Assembly: GCA_019914995.1 (NCBI GenBank)
Contig: CM034127.1
Span: 4,092,001-4,156,000 of the forward strand
DNA: 64,000 bases
Source of the DNA: Acanthochlamys bracteata
Taxonomy: Eukaryota > Streptophyta > Magnoliopsida > Pandanales > Velloziaceae
Direction: 5' to 3'
Position 1 is the first letter of the stretch. Every line of letters starts with the position of its first letter. Positions 25,301 to 38,569 of the stretch are shown piece after piece. The notes below the pieces were generated by a model that was not told the DNA's origin, did no database searches, and saw only the letters and a list, made by a program, of their open reading frames with translations. A program made the position numbers and the translations under genes.

Positions 25301-28300
25301 AAAGACCTTCTCTGGTTCCAGCAAATGATTTCAAAGTTCCTACAGGAAGACGCAACAGCTCCTTCGCAAGATGCAGTCTTCCAGATGTCGTCATTGCATT
25401 AGCAAACAAGTCTTGCAAAACAGCTTCTTTTGCAAACAATGTTTCTACCCTCTCAGATGAACCCTTTGAAATAACACCAGAAAGTTTGCATGCTTCAAGT
25501 CTCCTCGTTATGTCTCTGACTTCGTTTCTTTCAGTTTCAGTTTGTCTCTGTGCTGCCTCCATTGCCTCTACCTCTGCAGCATAGTCCATACCAGTGTTCC
25601 AAAGTTCAATAATTCGCACAGCTTCTCGAAGACCACTCATCATTGCACCGCCAACAGTATCTGGGTGTTCTTTGCATGTTGCTTCACCAGCAAAGAAAAG
25701 ACAACTCCCAACTGGCCTTCCCAAAACATCATAATCTTCTCCAGTTGCACCAATAGCAACATAGGAATAAGCTCCCTTGCTAAATGGATCGAGACCCCAA
25801 TTTGTCACAACAGATGCCACAGGATCAGGAACAGAACTCTCACCAAAAAGCTTCTTGAGAACTACCAGAGCATGATTCACATGATCCAATGTGCTGATGG
25901 ACAGCCCATCTAAAGCTGCTTTTCCAACAACAAGTGCTATAAGAACAGGTGCACCAACAGTCTTTTTGACATTCCAAAACATGAAACAGTGACCCCTTTG
26001 TTCTGTTTCCTCAGCAGTCGCTCCAAAATAATCGACTGAATCATCCCAGAACACCTCAGGAAACTCCAAAACTACCTTGTTCAGCACTCCAAACCCAAGC
26101 CTCTCTATTGAACACCGCTTCCAATCTGGTAGAACTGGAGAGAACCTTATGGCATTTGCCTTCAAGCAACCAAGTGGGACAGTAACTAAGACTGCATCAC
26201 CTTCAAAGTCTTCACTGTTAGATGTGCACACTTTGACAATGTTTCTCCGCTGGCCAGTAGCGTCTGAATCATTCATGTCATAAATCACGTCAGTGACAAC
26301 GTGGTTCAAGCGAATATCAATTCCTTTTGCTAAACTTTCAGTAATACTGCTATAGCCCCCCTTTATCATACAATGAGCGCCTCCAAATCCTCCATAAACA
26401 TCATCCTGATTCCAGTGAGGAAGAGAAACTTCCTTGAGCAATGCAGCACAACCATACTCCAAGTTTGCGTAATGCCAATCCATCACTCTCCTCTCAAGTG
26501 GGCTCATAATGTTTGTTGCTTTGCTGTCGGTGTCTTCCACAGAAAGAATGCCTTCCTTATAGTTGAGAGCACTAATTGGCGCATTAGTTTGACTTAAACT
26601 CTTAAGCTGATCAGATTGCAAAGTCTCACTTCTCATTCGATCCATTCGACGCATCTTAAGAGCATGTTCTAGGCCATCCTCAAGTGACATCTTCATCACA
26701 CCTTCTCCATTTTCTGCAACAAATACAACCATATCGTCAAGAAGGCTATTATACTCTGCTTCTAGGGCTCCATCCAGATCACTAGGCACTTTCTGTCCTG
26801 TAACTATATCATAGAGAGGGCAATCACTATTCAAAACTGTCAAATCTAGTCCCAGTTGTTTACATATTAAAGATGAAGGATCGGGCCTTCTTTCAGTTGC
26901 TACATCTGCTTCAACACCAGTGATAATGCTAGCACCAAGATCCACCGGAACGGAAAGCGATGAACGATCTGTGTACACACGCCCCCCAATTCTATCACGG
27001 GCCTCAAGTACTACGACAGAAATGCCTTGGCGTTGCAAATGACGAGCAGCTGTTAAGCCGGCAGGACCTGCTCCAATAATGATTACTCTCTTGCGAGCAT
27101 TACTGTCAGATGAAGAAAACGTTTGTGGATATCCTCGACTTGCTGCATGTTCTCGCACATTGAGACGAGTCGAAAACTCCTCTTCTTTGGGCTCAGGGAA
27201 GGAACTTCTAACAACAGGTGGCTCCAAGACTGCAAAATTAACACTGGTACTCTCTGAGGCAACTTGTTCACTGGTTTTAACTTGATCAATTGCAGCAACT
27301 TTATCTCCATGATTGGCAAGATCTCTCCCATGATCTTGGTGAGGTACTAGTTGATCGGAAGTGTCAGGGCAAACGACAGTAGAGGCCTCAGCAACCTCCT
27401 TCTCCTGAGCAATTCCTGAATTTATATACCCCTGCAAGATACTTCTAAGTTATATAGAGCACCTCTTGAATCTACAAAAGGATTGATCTAATATGTGATG
27501 CCAGCGCTCTCTTATACCAAGATTCAAAAATGTAATGCAAATTACACGCTGAGATTCCAAATAATCATAACCACAAATTTTGGTTAACTAGTAAACGACA
27601 ATTGGAGGGAATATAAACATATAAACTAGTCATTTACAAGGATGGAGCTACTATTAAGTCTGAATTAATTATCTATGGCATTCTCAAGCAACTATCAAAG
27701 AGAAGGAAGGAACAGACTTACATATTGATCCAAAAAACTGTAGATCTCTCGAACAAGAGTTGCATGCTGTGAATCATCTTCTGAGGGAGTTTCAGGTATA
27801 CCGCAATCCATAAGACGTAATGTGTGATTGAAATCTTTGCTCCAAAGATCTAAGATAAAGTTCCTGTAAAAGTCGATAAAAGAAAAAAATGTCCATGTTA
27901 AAGTTTATAGACAGTGAAAAGATTGAAAGAAACTAATCAAGCAAGAATTTATAACTTAAGCTAATATATGTTACACAACACCTAACTCAGCTTTCAGCAG
28001 TCACATATTATGTGATGCCACGTAGACATGTTATTTTACCAACAAAAGTCCTGCATATACGAAACGGTTAAAAATGGACAATAGTATGCAAAATCAACTA
28101 AAAAGGTTGCTATCAAAGAACATCAATTACTTTAACAACAATAAACCATAAAACCATGTACAAGAAACTTTATGAAAGTACGTGTATTTGATGCAGTTGT
28201 GTAATCAGACCATATTTGGATGCATGTATTTGGTCTTTGAAAGAAATTGTTTCTTGGGTATGTGCACTATACGATCATGCATGTAACAGGAATTTTTTTC

Positions 28301-31145
28301 TAAAAGATTATAATAAAAGTTTTATCAGGAAAGAAAGGAAGTCATATGAAGTATTGCAACATTAAGAGAGACTACAGGGGTTTAAAAATTGATCTTTAAA
28401 GCGATATTAAATAAGGTAGCCATAATTAAGTCAGTATTGCACCAACTTTCTTTTAACACTCACAATGCAGCCACTTTCCACATCAAAATTCTCATATCCA
28501 AAAAAGTTTTAAGTATGGCCAACTGACCTGCAATCAAGATACTGCTGCAGTCCTCCTTTCCTCTTCAATAGATCCTTAAATTTTATTTTTTCAATTGGAC
28601 CAACAGCACCAGATTTAAGACCGGCTGCGACAGCAGCTACACCTACATTTTTGGTGTTTCCCAAATCATTTGACAACTCCTCGTTCTTCTCTTTGCTTCT
28701 AAGAGACTCATCTTCACCAGTGGTAGGAGAATTCCCGAAAATCCCATGCTCATTAGACAGAACTTCCCAGTCTACATCTCCTTCATAGGCCATATCACAA
28801 TGGCGAGGTATCTTTACGTGACGCATCACTCTAGGAACCCATGATTCTTTATCTGCACCGTCATTATCAGATGCTACAGTTGTATCACCTTTGGAACTAT
28901 AATTACAAACAGATGCAGACTTCTTAAAATTAAGATGTGATACATCTATACTGGATGATCGAGGCAACTTATCGTAAAGCAATGTTTTCTTTTCATCTTC
29001 CTCTGGCATGCTACCCACGACAGATTTTGAAAAAATATATATGGGATCATCCCCAGAAGTGGCGCTATAACCATTTTTACAACTTTCACTATTATTCTTA
29101 GTGCCACAATCTGTGACAGATATCTCACCATGCTGTTCCTTTAGTTTGTAACTGTTGCCAGTATGAGTTTCCATTTTGTTTCTTCTTGAGAAGAGGGAGG
29201 ATTTCTGATTTAGATGCGGAGAGGACATATTCATACATTTCAAACGCTGATCTAATGGCTTCTTTGATTCTCCAACTTGTTCAGGTTGAGATACTTTGGA
29301 AACATCAAGATTGTCTTGGACAGATGAGCATAATTGTTCACAAATCTCCAAAGAAACTAGGTTGGATTGCCTCCTGCGTGATATAAGTTGGCTGTGCCTA
29401 GTAATATTATCATGAACCACCAGCACTTCCTCTTTCAGCGTTTGGACATTGCTCTTAAGTTTTGGTATATCATCTGTCACTGTATCTATGGTGTTGCCAA
29501 TCTCTGATTTTCCTTCAGGATGCTTTCCTACATGTACTAAGAATTCCTTTCGAACTTGGATATTATGATGCCTGTTATAATCCTTATCTAGTGCAGCTTT
29601 AGATGCTATAGGGTTTTCCTCAATAGTTGTAGGAAATTGCCCACTACATCTTCCAGAAGAAGACCAGCCACCATCCTCCAAGGCAGATTCTTTCAGTAGA
29701 ATTTCTTCAGAAATCAAGTTGTCCATTTTCTTGTTTGAACAATGCTTCAGTCCATCCTTAAATGCTTGTTCCTCTTCTATCAATGGCAATACGTCTGGTT
29801 GTCTACCGTTGCTCATCCCATTCAACTCGCTATTTATTGCTGCAAGTGAACAGGAAACAATTCCTTCAGCTGCCATAGTCCTCTGCGTCGACCCTGAATG
29901 CTGTGACAACCCTTCAAAAGATCTATTAGCACAGTCATTCTCAAGCTTGCTGCAATCTACTTTCAACTTCAAGTTAAAAACAGAAGATGTTTCAAGCAAA
30001 TCAGAAGCCAAGCCTTCTTTCATCCTACTAGAGCCACAGAGAGAAGCATTTTTTAAATATTCACTTCCAGCCTTTCTTTTTCGAGCTAATGAAGTCTGCA
30101 GTTTCCCGCATTTTTCTGATGTTTCTGCAAGGGGAAGATCACTTGCAATCACATCAGAAACATCTGCAGACTCTGCAGTAGGCAAGCTGGTATAGCTGCA
30201 GCCTGTCTGACTGGTACCTAGATCTGTTTTAGCACCACCACCAGGCGAATTTACCTTAGCTTCAGATATACCAGCTTTCTCAATGTTGCTTGACAACAGA
30301 CTATTTCTCTTGAAATCTTTACTATCTGAAAACTCGTTAACCTCAACATCATCATGCTTGGTGTTCCTGTCCTGCCTTGAAGAGTGGCCTTGACGCCGCT
30401 TCTTACCACTTTTGCTGGAAATTGAATCTTTCTCTCTACCACTTATACCTGAACTCAATTCTTCTCCAAGCAAACTGCATGCTCCCACATCTAGTGATGC
30501 TGAATCTGCTAACAATACATTATTGCATGAAATCCTATGCAATGCCTTATCACCCTTCACTACACCTTTAGCCAAACTACTGCGAATTATCTTACCTTTC
30601 ACACTATCACCTCGACCACCTGCCCTTTCCACAGGACTATGGTATTGCATATCATCTGCAGCCTGAAAACTTTCAGCAAGCTTCCTTTTGCCAGCGCTAG
30701 ATTTCCTATATGAACCAGACTGAACCCTCTGCAAAAATCCAGCCAGAGAGTCATCCACATTGCCATCCAAAGACCCGCCGGGACTACCAAGCACCCCTTT
30801 CTTATCCTCCTCGACCAATTCTTTGGTAGATCTCACATCATTCAATGGCAACTCCACAGAGGAAGCAGAATCCAAAGAACATAAACCCCTCCCCTTCTTT
30901 GACCCCTTCCTCTTCTTCAAAAAGCTCGCAAGCGTGTTCCCAAACCCAAATTCCTCCTCCTTACTCTCAGGTCCTGCTGTAGAACCACCACTAGCAGAAC
31001 CAATACTGATTTCAGGAACTAGTGAAGCCTTAGCTTTCTTCAATAGCTTGGGCTTCTTCCGCTTAAACAGAGACCCTAACGGCACCACATCATCATCTGA
31101 TCCGTGGGCCGAATCAGGCTTCTTATCAAACACCGCGTCTTCCAT
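22365..31145 (-). CDS. LDL3: Lysine-specific histone demethylase 1 homolog 3
   Basis: Eight exons join in frame to 2086 residues: 31145-28528, 27863-27722, 27431-25278, 25180-25087, 24323-23911, 23776-23072, 22675-22601 and 22424-22365. The order is a ~870-residue charged, low-complexity N-terminus with Lys-rich blocks (KRKKPKLLKKAK), then a SWIRM domain (about 873-930, including GIPETPSEDD and REIYSFLDQYGYINSGIA), then an FAD amine-oxidase domain. That domain has the dinucleotide motif IIIGAGPAG near 1037-1045 and a C-terminal FAD segment, GEATCKEHPDTVGGAMMSG. A ~450-residue plant LDL3 tail ends with IRAFVDKLIERHIAMKP. LDL3 is a nuclear flavin enzyme removing methyl groups from H3K4me1/2; in Arabidopsis it is linked to shoot regeneration competence. 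The Arabidopsis protein is ~1630 residues, so this one is long, mainly through the N-terminus. Exon 5/6 has alternative GT sites; I chose the pair giving EAAK-AYASTEE, as in the family. Confidence 0.93.
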
Positions 31146-32525
31146 GGTCGCCGGAACCCTAGCTTTGCTTCTCGTTCAACATCGGCGATATCACCAACTG
31201 TTTCAACAAATACTCAGCATATAGATAGAGCGATAGAAACAGAAATTGAAGCAGGAGAAGGGAAGCTGACCTGTGCGTGTGGAGATTGTAGTCAGCGGGG
31301 CGGCGGCGGCAACGTGTAGCCGCAGAACAGGGTAGAGAGAATTGAGAAGGAGAAAAGAGAGAGGCTTCAAGATGAAGATGAAGATGAAGATGAAGAGAAG
31401 AGACACAAGGGGGAGAGCCCTAGTTGGGTTTTCTGGTTTTGTTTTGTTTTTGTTCGTGTCGGGGGAAATTGTGGAGGGAGTGAAGAGCGCGGTGGGGAAG
31501 AAAGAAAAACAAGTAGAACGACGCACCGTTCAGTTGTTGTGTTATGAATAAATCACTGTTTGTGCCGAATTGGTACCGACGGATTTTGAATGAATTGGAC
31601 TCGATTACTTGCTCTTATAATAATAGTAATAATACTAATCCAATGTTCGACCTTGGCAGGTTAATGGTGTAGAACTGTTTACTAGTTGCAAAGTAAGTTT
31701 CAGATTTCAGAAAAGTTCGGTATTGGTGATTCCATGATTTGGGTATTCCTAAACATGCCTATGTTTAGCAAATGAGTAAACAGTAGGTACTCATCGAATA
31801 CGCTTATTTGAAATTAACCTTCACCTTCCAACAACCATCTTCCAAAGCTTTATTTGAAATCTAACATTTGTCTCCCAGTACCCATCCTGAAAAGGTAATA
31901 GTTAATCACAACCGTACCGTAAGAAAGAAGTTTACATAAAAAAGTTATCGAGTGAAAATACAAACAATTTGCAATGAAATTAAAAGACATGGCTATCTTA
32001 GAATCAAGGAGATGCCTACAGTGAAGACAAGCGAAACACCCATATCACACATCTCACTCTCAGCACCATGCAAAGGCTTTTGAACTGACAAAACCTTCCA
32101 TCAAAACACTGATACATGGAAAGAAGTAGTAACATGGATGATATCTAATATAACGATAACATATGACTAGTGAGCACATAGATTTTTATGAAAGCTAGTT
32201 TTATCTACAGTTGATCATAACTTGCATTAACATTCGAACATTAAACTATACACTTGAAAGACTCCAGTGCAAAACTCATTCTGCTACTGTTTAACTAGCA
32301 TGCAGGATTCTGCATTCTGTCGCTTGATAATCTTTATGAATCCCCATAGTCTAAAATTGGCCTTACAGCCTAGAAATAACCATTTATGCTTATAGCCTAG
32401 AATAAGACACCTGAAGAATAACGGCAACCTGACAAGATTTTGATCAAGCATAAGTTAAATCTGGCACTCTCGCATTGTTGCCGTGGGCCTTGTAAATAAT
32501 TATGCTGTTGGAATAGTAATTGCAT
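31146..32525. other. LDL3 5' leader/promoter and downstream flank of the polyprenol reductase
   Basis: The first ~400 bases above the LDL3 start look transcribed. On the gene strand they carry a CTTCAT repeat (plus-strand GATGAA units at 31371-31396) and a plausible donor (CACAG|GTCAGC near 31270) for a short leader intron. The remainder to 32,525 is spacer with no recognised gene, and includes the polyprenol reductase 3' UTR next to 32,526. Confidence 0.4.
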
Positions 32526-35500
32526 CTAATATATGAATGGAATGATTGCACGCCTGGATCTTGGATAGCTATCAAACTTGCGGTGGTACCATCTATGTGT
32601 TTCTACTGCTGCAAACACCAAATTTGCTACCTGGAACATTAAAACAATCAGAGTTAGCAGAATTTTTAAAACATTGTACATCATTAGGAAGTTGAAACAC
32701 TAAACTGCAAGTGCAGGTTCTTGATAAAATGTGCTTACCACAAAAGACAGAAGAAGCCACACAGTTATGTCTGACCCACCACTGGCAATCAGGATACCAA
32801 CATATATGACCTGTCTCACGACAAAGGATAGAATGTCATACTTGGAGTCTTTTAGCAAGACTTAATCTCACACTTCTTGAGTTTTATGAATGAGTTTAAG
32901 GGAACAAAAATGTGCTGAAATAATTCTAACAATTGTCCTTTTAAAAACTGCTAAAAGTGAAAGTAATTTGCAGCTGGGACTTTCATACAGGAAAGTTCAT
33001 CATTTCTTGACCCTGAACTGATGACTATTTGAGGAGGAAATTTGTCACACATTAGAAAATAGCATCAAGGTGGGATATGCTATAGGATCTGCTCATCTAA
33101 ACTCATGATCAGGAATTCATTGTGAGATCGACAAAGTTGATAACTACTTTATACTGAAAAAAGTTATTGCTCATCAGGGTTACTTTCTCATAGGCAGTCA
33201 GGTTGGATTATGAATCTAGTTTATGTGTCCATTTCTCTGTAGGCACTCCTCAGAATCCCCCAACCATAGCTACAATCAGAGTCAAAATGGTATTCACTAC
33301 CAAAAGAATGCAGCGAGGAGCAGTAGGAAAGAGTTCACACTATATTTCTTCCCTTGCGTTCGTAAGTTACGAATATCCAAAATTTCCCTCCCAATGTGCC
33401 CGTCATGGAGTCAATGCCATCAGATAATCTACTCCACATAACATACGACTAAGATCAACCTGACCTTAGAAATTTATTTCACTTCGACAATTTTGGGAAC
33501 TCTAAATACTAGACTTGAGATCTTCATCAGGACAGTGTTAAAATAACGTGATAGCTTTTTCATTAGTCTTATTTTACAGTTTATCCTGACTTTATCTAAG
33601 CATTTTGCAAGTTATGTTTGTTGTTTGTTTCCAGTTTTGTAGTTAGTCATTGGTGAAGATCATTTAGCAACCTTCAGAATAAGGATAACTCATCCATCAA
33701 TCAAATGGCATATTGAGCCAAAGCAACTTACAATTTCAGCAAGGTAATGTGGACATGAAACCAAGTCAAACCAGTCACCATGTGGGATCACATATTCGCT
33801 TCCCCCTTTTTGTTGACGCAAGGAACCCTGTGAAATATCCCCATACCAGTGAGTTACTAACTGAATAGTACTCACAGTATCAAAATCCAAGACAGCTAAG
33901 AAACTTGCTACATCCCAACACAGAAGACGGGAACCATCCAAGTCAAGATGAAAGCATATTCATTAGTGTACCATTTCACAATTACAAAATTTAATATCAA
34001 GAAAAAGAATGTTGAATGTGTCATATTAATTATATGATAAATCATAGCATAATTTGGAATGCAGAAAAGGAAATATAACTCAAAAGAACACCTTGATCCT
34101 CTTCCATTCTAGGAAGAATGTAACATATTCCCAACTTTTATGTGAGTGAAGAAAAAAGTAACTGCTGAGGCAAGAAATGCATTAAAGTTGCCAACTACAT
34201 TCTAAGTAGAAAACAAACAAAGCAATTTCCTTCCCGCTCCTCTAAAACAGATTTTCAATACAAAATGCACCACTTGTCATGCAGAGTTTTCAGGAAGAAC
34301 TCATAAAGATTATTATCAGTCAGTAAACATACACTGAATTAAATGCAAAAGGATAATATATGCAAGCATTTATCAGATGAAAACAAAAACTTACTAGTAT
34401 AGAATGGCAACGGAGCTGATGAAACCAACCCCACAAATAGATAACAGCACCAATCCACTGGGACCAGCCCAAAGAAGTAAAAGGCCTGACATATTCTGTC
34501 AAATTAAGCATGGGTACTGGCATCTGATCCTGACCTTTTACTATAAACTCAGCCAATTGGCTGCCTCCGTATGACAAAGCCTGTAGAATAAACGAACTGC
34601 ATAGGGACAAAGGTGCCACTGTGTAGAAGCTAAACATAGAAGAAAACAAAACGTATCAATAAACGCTCAAACTAGTTAAGTAAGTACCTTGTTTGGATAT
34701 AGAGTTACAAATTATACAGTAAAGAATATCCAAAGTAGAATCATTTAAAAAAAGGAAGATATATGCATTACAACTTGAGCAATAAAAACTGCAAACACAT
34801 AAGGGAAACATAGAGAAAGGAACTCCACGCTCATGTGCACTAACAATATGAAAAAGCAGCTTCATAACATGGAACAAACAAGTAAGCTAGCCTAAACAAA
34901 TTGCACAAGCAACCAAGTCTCTTTAGACACTTGTTTTAAAAGAGAAGTACTACCCTTCATGGCTGATATGGCCTCGTAGTGGATAAGGTTCACATGTGCC
35001 AATTAATATTGGTCAATAGTTAGAAAGAATTAATACTTTCCAAAAGCTAGTATTCTACACCTAATCATGTACCTAGATGCCAATCCTAATTTGCTTCGTT
35101 GCCAAAACATCCATAAAGAATAGCAAGTCTGGTTTAAAAATCATTGTAAATTCATACGCTTGTGGAAGTTAAAATGTATCAGTGTTCTATATTATACAGA
35201 AAAGGTTCACTCCTAAATAAAACCTGTGGTCATATTAAAACATTCATATGGATTGCTAACCACACCATATATTAAATCAGTTAACATCGGGCACCTTACG
35301 AACCATATGTGTATCAACAAAATAAGATTGCAATTGACCAGTATATGATGTACATCTCAATTACATAAATATACATACTGATAAAAAGATGATTAGCATG
35401 CACACCTCAAACAGTTTGTCTACAAGAGGCCACTTGACATATCAGAAGAATCTTTTTGCAGTATTGAAAACATTTTCACATATTAAGGTCTACTAAATAC

Positions 35501-37096
35501 AAGGCGTATTAACCACCGTAGAGCGACTGACTAATTAAGTCAAGAAGTTATTAAATGGGCTCCTGAAAAAATTACATCAAGAACTATGATCTTTAAACCA
35601 ATTATTAAATGATTGCTAATTAGTAGTTTCAAATGAGAATACTATCTCCAAATCACATAGTGGGACGTAATGGAAAGCACCAGAGTACCGAAATGCAAAG
35701 GAAACAATACAGAGGAAGGCATAAGAAAGCACAGATCTTATCATTAGATCATGTCATTCTTACTAGATGTCTATGCAGCAATCATGCCAAGCAAATTAAG
35801 AAGTTTGTCTATTAACTAATGGAATGTTTGAAAGACATTACTAAGAGAAAGTATGATATATTTATCAGAAATTTAGCAATAGCGCCAACGAACCATAACA
35901 GCACAAGCAAAGTGCTCGATAGTATGTTAGTAGTGGAAACCCAGAATCGGCAATGTTGACAGAAAACGCAATTCCATAAGCTCCTTGTGTCATAGTCTTT
36001 CAGATGCAGATGAAAAAAAAATTTAGGTACTATGAAGAGCAAGCAAGTACCTTGGGTTGGCATCATCTTTATACATATGAAAATAGTAGATAAAATATCA
36101 ATGAAGATTTGAACTCACAATATACCAGTTATGTAGCCTAAAATGTGCATGCGAGCAGAAGGGCTATAATCAAACACGTGGCATGTCTCATATGAACGTC
36201 TAATGACCTGAGCTTCCATCAACAGAAGGATAAATACCGTACGCCATGCCCTGAATCTGTTCTCCGTAGTGGTTGGCTGACTATTTAAAAAGACATGTGA
36301 ACCCCCAGTCAAGTGGCTAGCAACAATTGAGTATTCCAATGAAGCAGTTGGATCAGGTAACGTTTGCATATATGCGTAGAACCATGTCAGCAGAAGTAAC
36401 ACTGACGTCAGTGCCACAGCGAGTGCATAAAAATGTCGAAAGTAACTCTGTGGGACGGTGAATCTCTGCAAATAAATGCAGTTAAACATATTAATAGACT
36501 CTAAGTTATCTTTAGAAAAAACAAAGCAAGATAATAGCCCAACACACGCATCATAGAAAGGAGATGTATGTGATCAAGTAACAAACCTGAACCATGATTA
36601 CAGTAGAATAAGAAGACTTAGTGGTGTCGAGCAGAAGCATTGAACATTCCCTTATCCAGAACAATTTCCATTAGAAGTTCCTTAAATCATCCTTGCCAAA
36701 ATATCATTTAAGATTAATGCTTACTACAATCCCACTTTCTATAACAAACTACCAAACTTGACATTCTTTCGCAGTTAAACAAAGGCTAAACCACAGGGAG
36801 TGAAGGCAATTCCGTAACCAAAATTCAGAAAAATGGCATTTGAATTACGAACTTAAACTACAATCTACAAGAATTTCTACACAATTTAATGCTGCACCTC
36901 AGAGGCCAAATAAAAATTTGAAAAGCAATCAACAGCTTACACGAGAAGATGGGTTAACGGTTTTTCCCCGGGCAGCAAAGTCGGAGATGGAGCGGCGAAG
37001 GAAACCAAGGCCCGGCAACGGCAACGAGGCGAGGACGATCGGCAGCGTTGCAGCGGCCCATAACAGTCGGAGAACAGCTGTCAACCCAATCTCCAT
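32526..37096 (-). CDS. PPRD: Polyprenol reductase (SRD5A3/PPRD family)
   Basis: Six exons join in frame to 336 residues: 37096-36941, 36465-36119, 34629-34395, 33827-33732, 32810-32739 and 32630-32526. The protein is mostly hydrophobic with several membrane helices. It carries conserved family blocks: [63 protein letters not shown], and the typical end RRAIIPFIY. These place it with the steroid 5-alpha-reductase C-terminal domain family, subgroup SRD5A3/polyprenol reductase (Arabidopsis PPRD1/2, ~340 residues). The enzyme sits in the endoplasmic reticulum and saturates the alpha-isoprene unit on the route from polyprenol to dolichol, the lipid carrier for N-glycosylation. The ATG of [13 protein letters not shown] is the only start compatible with exon 1. 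No internal damage was seen. Confidence 0.93.
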
Positions 37097-38569
37097 AAAA
37101 AGGGAAGAGAAAAATAATCACGGGGCGGGTAACAATGGAAGCAACAAAAACAGAGTAGGAAATGGAACGGAAAGGGAAGGGAAGCATGGTGGTGAAATTT
37201 ATTGCAGATATTAGATATATAAATAAAAAAAGAAATTTTTTTTATAGATATAAGAAATTATTAATAATATTTCTTTTTTCTTTAAGAAATTAAATGATTG
37301 GTATTAGATTGTTAAGTTTCTTAAACCACCAGTTGAGAAAGTATAATTTCTTGATAAAAAACTTTGGAAAATTCTTTTATAAAATTTTGGACTATATGTA
37401 TAATTATTTTATAATATATTTTTTATTATATTTTTAAAATTTTAAATTAAAAATTGAACACTATGATGAGTTTTTTGAATTTTAATACGTCCTAAATACT
37501 TCTATTAAATTATGTCAAATACTCTAGTTCGAATGAGTAAATAAAAAAATAATTATAAAAAAAAGAGAGGAAGGTGAAAATATTTATTTGTTATACTTGG
37601 TGAGGTTAATCTCCTGCGGATAACAATCGTTTTGAGCGCTTTGTGTTAAAACTTCTAAATGCAGGATATAACTAGTTGGATGATGTCCGAATTAGTAGCG
37701 CATGAAATTAAAATAATATTTAAATGAAAATGAGCTAGCAAAATTGATAGATATGATCAAACATTTCGACTTAACATCTCGACTTAAGCTGGCCAAATTG
37801 AATCCTGCCCGATGAGTTTAACAATATACAACTCTTAATAATTTTATATTAACGTCCTATTGAATAGAGTAAGTGATTATATACAAGAGATGCCAATTTC
37901 AAACGCTGTCAATTATTTGATATTGGAATCGGATCTTACAGAATATTAATATAGTATTATGCTGTTATTTATTTATTTATTATTATGGTTTTTTTAGAAG
38001 AAGGCTTTCCAGTGATTTAATTACGGAGAAAAATGGAAAATTCTTATATGTAAATGAATATTTGGATAAACATCACCTTTTCTTCATCTATATACATATG
38101 CGATAGAGTTAACAGCACACTATTCATCCTCAAATGAGGACTTTGCATAAACTATTTGCTATATGATTTCTTTGCCTTAATATTCCTGCAACATAAAATT
38201 CATTAGATAAAAGATCAACTTGATACCTACATCTATAAGAAAACTTAGGAAACAAGAGAATTTATCTTATTCATGCTGAATACACAAGAAGTTTTATATA
38301 TTATGTGCATTTTAATTGTACACCTCATCTCAAAAATCCAAGAGAAACCTTTCCTCTTCTATAGTAATCATCAGTTCATCAGAAAACAAGACTACATATA
38401 TCATCAAAACCCATTAAGAATGATACCTTCACATTTTCTGTGTTCCTGGAAATTGCATATAGCCATTTGGGCATTTCTTTCTCCACATATATAGTAAACC
38501 ACCAAGTTAAAAGTTAATCAATATCAATCACAAGCTTCTTAGTTATAAACAATTCGTTAATTACTACTT
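37097..38569. other. Promoter of polyprenol reductase and 3' flank of the NAC gene
   Basis: AT-rich spacer. A TATATAT-containing stretch at about 37,208-37,222 is a possible TATA region about 115-125 bp above the polyprenol reductase ATG. The segment at about 38,300-38,569 is likely the NAC 3' UTR. No gene was recognised. Confidence 0.4.

Noticed and set aside
29719-30195. 158-codon plus-strand frame opposite LDL3 exon 1
   Set aside because: Antisense shadow of the long low-complexity exon.
36954-37187. 77-codon minus frame overlapping polyprenol reductase exon 1
   Set aside because: Wrong frame; the MEIGLTAVL frame splices correctly to the conserved exon 2.
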